DNA of 64,000 nt from assembly GCA_002529455.1 (NCBI GenBank), contig NYMS01000038.1, positions 124,001-188,000 of the forward strand, in the 5' to 3' direction. The notes beneath the pieces were generated by a model. It did no database searches. It saw nothing but the letters and a program-made list of their open reading frames with translations, and had not been told where the DNA came from. Source of the DNA: Glycomyces fuscus. Its GTDB lineage: Bacteria > Actinomycetota > Actinomycetes > Streptosporangiales > Streptosporangiaceae. The position numbers and the translations under genes were made by a program. Below are positions 59,224 through 64,000 of the stretch, piece by piece. Each line of letters begins with the position of its first letter. Position 1 is the stretch's first letter.

Positions 59224-60897
59224 GTGCCCATCAACCCCCCGGTTTCCCCCGGCGCGGCCCGAACCGCGCCGCCGTCCTCCCCGCCGTCCCGCGGACCCCT
59301 CCCGCGCCTGCGGCGGTTCCTGTACTCCGCCCTGGCCGTCGTGCTCTGCACGAGCGGCCTCTCCGCCGCCGCCGTCGCCCCCGCCCTGGCCGCCGACATC
59401 GACACCGGTGCCTACTACGTCCTGCGCAACCAGCACAGCGGCCTGGTCGCCGACGTCGAGAGCGCCGGAACCCAGGACGGCGCACGGATCATCCAGTGGG
59501 AGCGCACCGACCGCCCCTGGCAGCAGTTCCGCTTCGTCTCCGCCGGTGACGGCTACTACCGCATCGTCAACCGCAACAGCGGCAAGGCCGTCGACGTCTG
59601 GGAGCACTCCACCGCCAACGGCGCCGAGATCCGCCAGTTCACCGACCTCGGCGGCGCCAACCAGCAGTGGCGCCCGGTCGACACCGGCGGCGGCGTCCAG
59701 CTGATCAACCGCCTCAGCGGCAAGGCCCTGGAGGTCTGGGAGTGGAGCACCACCCCGGGCGACCGCCTGTCGCAGTACGACTCCCTCGGCGGCGCCAACC
59801 AGGTCTGGGACCTGGTCCGCGTGGACGGCGCCGGCGGCGGGGGCGACGGCGAGTGCGGCAGCGGTTCCCACGACGCCGAGGCCGTCCAGAACGGCTCCAC
59901 CTGGACCGCCCGCAACGGCGGCAGCACCGTCTACACCGGCGGCGACATGCTCGCGGCCATGCGCGCGGCCGTGGGCAGCCTCAGCTCCGGCCGCACCTCG
60001 CAGGAGAGCGTCGTGGTGCGCGGATCCGGTTCCATGCCGGGCAACACCTCGCTCGACCTGCCCAGCCACACCTCGCTGGAGGTCTGCGGCACAATCAACG
60101 TCACCGGATCGGCGACCGGCAGCAACGCCGCCGTGCGCGTCAGGCACGCCGAGAACGTCTCCGTGCCGCACCTGACGGTCACCGGCTCCCCGTACTTCGG
60201 CGTCTACGTCCGCACCTCGCAGAACGTGCACTTCGGTCAGATCGACCTGCGCCTGTCCGGCGGGCTGGGCATGCGCATCGACAGCCGTGACAACAACGCG
60301 GTCCGCGAGGCCCGCGACATCAGCATCGACGACGTGTACGTGTCCGGTACCGGCAACCACGGCGTGGAGACCTACGGCGTGGACGGGCTGACCATCGGCA
60401 CCGTCACCGCCCGCGACACCGCCTACTCCGGCCTGCTGCTCAACGACACCGTCAACGCCACGGTCGGCCTGGTGGACGCCGAGGGGGCCGGAACCGGAAC
60501 CGGTTACGCGGCCTTCCGCATGGCCAACCGCAACGGGCGCGTCGGCAGCGCCTACCCCACCAACATCCGGGTCGGGGAGGTCCGCGCCCGCGGCGGCGGC
60601 CGGGGGATCTTCTGCGTCTCCGAGAGCGGCGGCGCGGTCATCGACCGCGTGGACATCGCCCAGACCGGCAACAACGCGGTGCTGGTCGAGAACTGCCACA
60701 ACGTCACCATCTCCGGGGGCACGATCGCGGGCCCCGGCAGCGTCCGGATCGCGGCCCGGTCGGAGTTCGCCAACACCTCGAACATCACGTTCCAGAACCT
60801 GACCCTGGCCAACACCTCGCTCGTGGAGAACCCGTGCTCGGTCAACCTGACCGTCCGCAACGTCACCTTCCAGAACAGCAGCGACCAGACCTGCTGA
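59224..60897 (+). CDS. Secreted ricin-type lectin plus parallel beta-helix protein
   Basis: A 557-residue exported protein. Residues 1-58 hold the signal peptide (RRFLYSALAVVLCTSGLSAAAVAPALA). Residues 60-200 form a ricin B-type carbohydrate-binding domain with three repeats ending QQF, QQW and QVW (QxW pattern). Residues 215-557 form a right-handed parallel beta-helix (VSVPHLTVTGSPYFGVYV...ISIDDVYVSG...LTIGTVTARD), the fold of pectate lyases and related polysaccharide enzymes. AGGAG precedes GTG 59224. The CelR/CebR-type site implies induction by cellulose breakdown products. Catalytic residues are not evident, so the activity is open. Confidence 0.87.
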   Translation: MPINPPVSPGAARTAPPSSPPSRGPLPRLRRFLYSALAVVLCTSGLSAAAVAPALAADIDTGAYYVLRNQHSGLVADVESAGTQDGARIIQWERTDRPWQQFRFVSAGDGYYRIVNRNSGKAVDVWEHSTANGAEIRQFTDLGGANQQWRPVDTGGGVQLINRLSGKALEVWEWSTTPGDRLSQYDSLGGANQVWDLVRVDGAGGGGDGECGSGSHDAEAVQNGSTWTARNGGSTVYTGGDMLAAMRAAVGSLSSGRTSQESVVVRGSGSMPGNTSLDLPSHTSLEVCGTINVTGSATGSNAAVRVRHAENVSVPHLTVTGSPYFGVYVRTSQNVHFGQIDLRLSGGLGMRIDSRDNNAVREARDISIDDVYVSGTGNHGVETYGVDGLTIGTVTARDTAYSGLLLNDTVNATVGLVDAEGAGTGTGYAAFRMANRNGRVGSAYPTNIRVGEVRARGGGRGIFCVSESGGAVIDRVDIAQTGNNAVLVENCHNVTISGGTIAGPGSVRIAARSEFANTSNITFQNLTLANTSLVENPCSVNLTVRNVTFQNSSDQTC

Positions 60898-61005
60898 CCG
60901 CGGTCTGAGCAACTGATCACGGCCTGACCACGCGCGACGCCGGGGCCCGACCCCCTGGGGCCCCGGCGTCGCCCATCCCCGGAGCGGACCGGACCCGTCC
61001 GGTGC

Positions 61006-62703
61006 TCAGCCGCGCGCGGCGGCCAGGCGCTCCGCCAGCCACGCGGGGACGTGCTCCCGCGCACGCGGGTAGTACGCCTGGTCCAGGGCGTAGTCGAAGT
61101 CCAGCGGGGCCATGTCGAAGGCGGGCTCGGAGTCGTGGTCGGCCTCCAGCCGGCCTCCGTCCCGGTCCACGGTGTACCGGAGGCCGAACCAGGTGCCCCG
61201 GTCCGGTCGGTACATGCCCTCCCGCAGGGTCCGCACCAGGTCGGGGAGCCGGTAGTGCCCGCGCCCCTCGCGCACCGTTCCGTCCGCCAGGACCACCCTC
61301 ACCCGCAACCGCTCGTAGCCCACCAGGAACCGGGCGTCCAGCACGGCCTCCCGCCAGCCCTCCGGCCGCGGCAGGAACCCCGCGATCCTCCCGAGCAGGG
61401 CGCGCCGCCCCTCCTCGTCCAGGAGGGCGACCGGACGGCTCGGCCGTGGGGAGGGCGCCGGGGCGGGCGGACGTACGAGGGCCTCCTCCTCCAGCAGCTC
61501 CGCCCACGCGGGACGCCACTCCGGCGACCGCAGGGCGCCCTCCCCGTTGAGCCGGTACGGGGCCTCCGGCAGGTACCCGTCGAGGGACCCGGGAGCCTCC
61601 TCCGGCCAGCGGTCGTAGCGGCGCCGGGCGCCGTACCCCTCCTCCGACACGGCCAGCCGCAGGTACAGCCATCGGCCGCGCCCCTGGACGTCCTCGGCCG
61701 CGCGCAGGGCGTCGAGGCCGTCCATCAGGTCCGTGTCGTAGTCCACGAACTCCCCGCCGGACGCGTCGAGGATCCTCCGCTCCCCCGCGAAGGTGTACTC
61801 CACGACGGCCTCGCCGCCCTCGGCCAGGCCCAGCGCGCGTACCCGTTCCAGGACCCGGCGCAGCTCGCCGGTCTCGGGGACCGGGGGCCGGTCCCGCTCC
61901 GGCTCCCGGCGGAGCGCGTCCCACAGCAGCAGCGACCGCGTCCTCTCACTGATGACCGGGTGCGCGGGGCGCCCGGGCCGGGCCCCGCCGAGGGGGAGGA
62001 AGGGGCGGGGCGCCCCCGGGACCAGGCCGAGCCGCTCGGCCGCCGCCAGCGCGGCCCCGGCGTCCCACGCGGGGGCCTCGTACTCGTCGTCCTTGTCCGT
62101 GTACTGGGTGTCGAGGAGGCTCAGCACCGCCGCGAGCGAGTCCGCGTCCACCGTGCCCTCCCGCGCGCGCCGCATGAGGGCGGTGCCCGGCTCCGGTAGC
62201 AGCGCCTCCCCGTGCTCGTTCTCGGGAGCGAACCCCTCGAAGACCAGCCCGACGACCGCGTCCACGGCCGCCTCCGCCGACGCGTACCGGTCCAGGCGCA
62301 GTCCGTCGCCCTCCCAGTCGTCGGGGTAGGGGCCGCGCGCCCACGCCCGCCCGTCCCACCAGTAGGCGAACCCGACGTTCGTGCGCGCCTCGTGGGAGGC
62401 GACCCACTCCCAGGGCAGCCAGTCGGGCGCCTCGGCGAACAGGTCCACCGGGCGCTTGTCGCTGTGGGTGGAGTCGCTGGTGTCGCGGTCGTAGCCGACG
62501 ATCACGGCCCGGCCGTCACCACCGCACCAGGCCAGGTACCAGTCGCTGCTGCCGCCGTCGTGGTAGCGCAGCATCCCGTTCTCCGGGGAGAGGGTCCCGG
62601 GGTCGTCCTCCAGCCCCGCCGTCAGCGCGGCGACCGCTCCCGCGTGGGCCCACAGGACCTCGGGGTGGGGCAGGTCCTCGGGGCGTCCGGGGCTGTGGCT
62701 CAT
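61006..62703 (-). CDS. Multidomain hypothetical with YezG/DUF600-like C-terminus
   Basis: A 565-residue cytoplasmic protein. The last 110 residues (VRVVLADGTVREGRGHYRLPDLVRTLREGMYRPDRGTWFGLRYTVDRDG, then PRAREHVPAWL, each over its own stretch) follow the pattern of YezG/DUF600-type immunity proteins of polymorphic toxin systems. The middle (VEYTFAGERRILD...RGRWLYLRLAVSEEG) looks like a second related unit, and the N-terminal 170 residues are an unassigned alpha/beta domain (WYLAWCGGDGRAVIVGYDRD). GGAAAGG precedes ATG 62703. No toxin gene is adjacent. The domain match is from memory and needs a profile search. Confidence 0.6.
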   Translation of the reverse strand: MSHSPGRPEDLPHPEVLWAHAGAVAALTAGLEDDPGTLSPENGMLRYHDGGSSDWYLAWCGGDGRAVIVGYDRDTSDSTHSDKRPVDLFAEAPDWLPWEWVASHEARTNVGFAYWWDGRAWARGPYPDDWEGDGLRLDRYASAEAAVDAVVGLVFEGFAPENEHGEALLPEPGTALMRRAREGTVDADSLAAVLSLLDTQYTDKDDEYEAPAWDAGAALAAAERLGLVPGAPRPFLPLGGARPGRPAHPVISERTRSLLLWDALRREPERDRPPVPETGELRRVLERVRALGLAEGGEAVVEYTFAGERRILDASGGEFVDYDTDLMDGLDALRAAEDVQGRGRWLYLRLAVSEEGYGARRRYDRWPEEAPGSLDGYLPEAPYRLNGEGALRSPEWRPAWAELLEEEALVRPPAPAPSPRPSRPVALLDEEGRRALLGRIAGFLPRPEGWREAVLDARFLVGYERLRVRVVLADGTVREGRGHYRLPDLVRTLREGMYRPDRGTWFGLRYTVDRDGGRLEADHDSEPAFDMAPLDFDYALDQAYYPRAREHVPAWLAERLAAARG

Positions 62704-63154
62704 GGGGCGGCCTTTCCGGCGGGGACACGGGTTCTTCGGGGCTACGGGTTCCCGTTCTACCGGACGCTCCCGACAGGCCCTCCGCCCGGCGGCGGGGCGC
62801 GGTGTCCGGCCGGCCGGGCGGCGCTCCTCCGCGGCCCGGCTCCCACGCCATCGGTCCTTCGGGGGCGCCTCCCGCGCGCTCCTCCCGCGGGCGGAAGGCC
62901 CCCTCCGCGGGCCCTCCCCCCGAGACGGCCCAGCCGGGCCCACCGGCGGCACCAAGGACGCTTGACCCCGCCGGGCCAAACCCCCCGTGTTCGTCAATTC
63001 CCCGCCGCCAGGGGCAAGGGAGGGCCAACACTGTCCCCGGACTCGTTAGCGGCTTGGGCGGGCCGTTAGTCGCCGCAGGTCATGGCGGGTAGGGCAGTGG
63101 GCGGACAGCGTTGGGGCACCCGCCCCTCGACCGCGCGAACCATAGGGGGACATC
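62704..63154. other. Divergent intergenic region
   Basis: About 450 bases without a supported gene. The right part contains GTTAGTCG and GGGTAGGG near 63052-63098; that spacing is longer than the usual GTTT-N14-16-GGGTA stress-sigma promoter, but such a promoter would suit the DUF2382 gene. Confidence 0.35.
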
Positions 63155-63976
63155 GTGGCACGCGATCGCACACCCGCAGACCTGATCGGGCACCACGTCC
63201 TCGATCAGGAGGGCCACACCGTCGGCAAGATCAACCAGGTCTACCTGGACGACAACACGGACCAGCCGAGCTGGGTGTCCGTGAACACCGGCCTGTTCGG
63301 CAGGCACGAGACCCTCGTACCGCTCCAGGGCTCCCAGCCGGCGGAGGAGGACATCCGGGTTCCCTACGACAAGTCCGTCGTCAAGGACGCCCCGCACATC
63401 GACGCCGACCGGCACATCTCCCCCGAGGAGGAGCAGACCGTCCGCCAGTACTACGCGCAGCACGGCGGCCCTCCGATGCGGGGCGAGGAGACCGCCATGG
63501 GCCGGGGGCCGGGGCCGCAGACCACCGGCCGGTCCGACATGGACGCGGGGGCCGCGGGCGGTATGGCCGGGGACACCGCCAGGTCGGACGAGCGCGACGA
63601 CGTGTCCGTGACGCGCTCGGAGGAGCGCGTGGACATCGGTGTGGAGCGGCGCGAGGCCGGACACGCCCGCATCCACAAGTACGTGGAGACCGAGCAGTTC
63701 GACGAGTCGGTTCCGCTGCACCACGACGAGCTCCAGGTCGAGCGGCGCCCGATCGACGACCCCTCCGCGGTGCGTGAGCCCCGGGAGATGGGCGAGAGCG
63801 AGGAGACCTTCACGCTCTACGAGGAGCGCCCGGTCGTCTCCAAGGAGCAGGTCCCCGTCGAGGAGGTCCACGTCCGCAAGCGCGACGTGAGCCGTGAGGA
63901 GCACGTCCAGGGCCAGCGCCGCCGCGAGCGGGTCGAGCTGGAGGACGACGAGGGGGAGCCGCCCGCCAACGCCTGA
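63155..63976 (+). CDS. PRC-barrel and DUF2382 protein
   Basis: A 273-residue protein. Residues 5-75 form a PRC-barrel (LIGHHVLDQEGHTVGKINQVYLDD...VPLQGSQ). The C-terminal 100 residues are DUF2382: RIHKYVETEQFDESVPLHHDELQVERRPID and EETFTLYEERPVVSKEQVPVEEVHVRKRDVSREE. The middle is a disordered linker. Such fusions are common in actinobacteria and are linked with stress. AGGGGGA lies 4 bases before GTG 63155. It is complete in the window and runs in the opposite direction to the preceding gene. Confidence 0.92.
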   Translation: MARDRTPADLIGHHVLDQEGHTVGKINQVYLDDNTDQPSWVSVNTGLFGRHETLVPLQGSQPAEEDIRVPYDKSVVKDAPHIDADRHISPEEEQTVRQYYAQHGGPPMRGEETAMGRGPGPQTTGRSDMDAGAAGGMAGDTARSDERDDVSVTRSEERVDIGVERREAGHARIHKYVETEQFDESVPLHHDELQVERRPIDDPSAVREPREMGESEETFTLYEERPVVSKEQVPVEEVHVRKRDVSREEHVQGQRRRERVELEDDEGEPPANA

Positions 63977-64000
63977 CCCGGCCGCCCGGCCGGGCCTGGA

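Noticed and set aside
1-64000. tRNA, rRNA, CRISPR array, prophage or transposase genes
   Set aside because: I looked for T-loop GTTCGA motifs with cloverleaf context, regularly spaced repeats, and integrase or DDE signatures, and found none convincing.

Overview
The window is very GC-rich, with a strong G/C bias at third codon positions, frequent GTG/TTG starts and many 4-bp ATGA/GTGA gene overlaps. This is typical of a high-GC actinomycete. The gene families (RamB-type regulator beside isocitrate lyase, dodecin, HelD-type helicase, a 6C-type RNA, actinobacterial small proteins) and a CelR/CebR-type operator point to the Nocardiopsis/Thermobifida neighbourhood. The genus is inference, not proof.

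Positions 1-16,200 are mainly housekeeping and accessory genes: a monoacylglycerol-lipase-like hydrolase, moaA and a mobA-like gene for molybdenum cofactor, an RtcB-type RNA ligase, dodecin, a DD-peptidase-like secreted protein, a LytR-CpsA-Psr enzyme, a two-HTH Lrp regulator, an RraA-like protein, a GntR/FadR regulator divergent from a CynX/NimT-like transporter, a CPBP protease and two tandem acidic mini-lipoproteins. A structured RNA with three C-loop hairpins lies on the minus strand near 5.4-5.5 kb. Positions 16.5-36.9 kb hold aceA divergent from a ramB-like gene, an acyl-CoA dehydrogenase, several regulator/operator pairs (TetR-SRPBCC, MerR-aldo/keto reductase), a large disordered membrane-anchored protein, a HelD-like helicase, trpE-trpG fused behind a complete trp attenuator, a thyX variant and small secreted or membrane proteins.

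Positions 37,231-54,488 form the most distinctive part: a gene cluster with no polyketide or non-ribosomal peptide megasynthase. The first operon has two Gfo/Idh/MocA dehydrogenases, a TIM-barrel isomerase/dehydratase, an M20 amidohydrolase, an Ldh2-type dehydrogenase and a small conserved protein. After an EF-hand gene with its own promoter, a second operon has two DegT aminotransferases, a UbiA prenyltransferase, a flavin oxidoreductase, two adenylate-forming ligases, a class III CoA transferase and a methyltransferase fused in frame to the second ligase. Paired dehydrogenases and aminotransferases suggest two oxidation-transamination rounds on a polyol, sugar or cyclitol, followed by prenylation and acyl activation. 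The product is unknown. I see no transporter or regulator inside it.

Positions 54.5-61 kb look rearranged. Two inverted copies of an unusually AT-rich palindrome (54,566 and 58,522) bracket a TetR/SRPBCC/NAD(P)-binding module and a 5'-truncated, frameshifted copy of a beta-helix gene. The intact copy (59,224-60,897), a ricin-lectin/beta-helix secreted protein, follows a near-perfect CelR/CebR-type operator. The window ends with a 565-residue protein carrying a YezG-like C-terminus and a PRC-barrel/DUF2382 stress-type protein. I found no tRNA, rRNA, CRISPR array, prophage or recognisable transposase.
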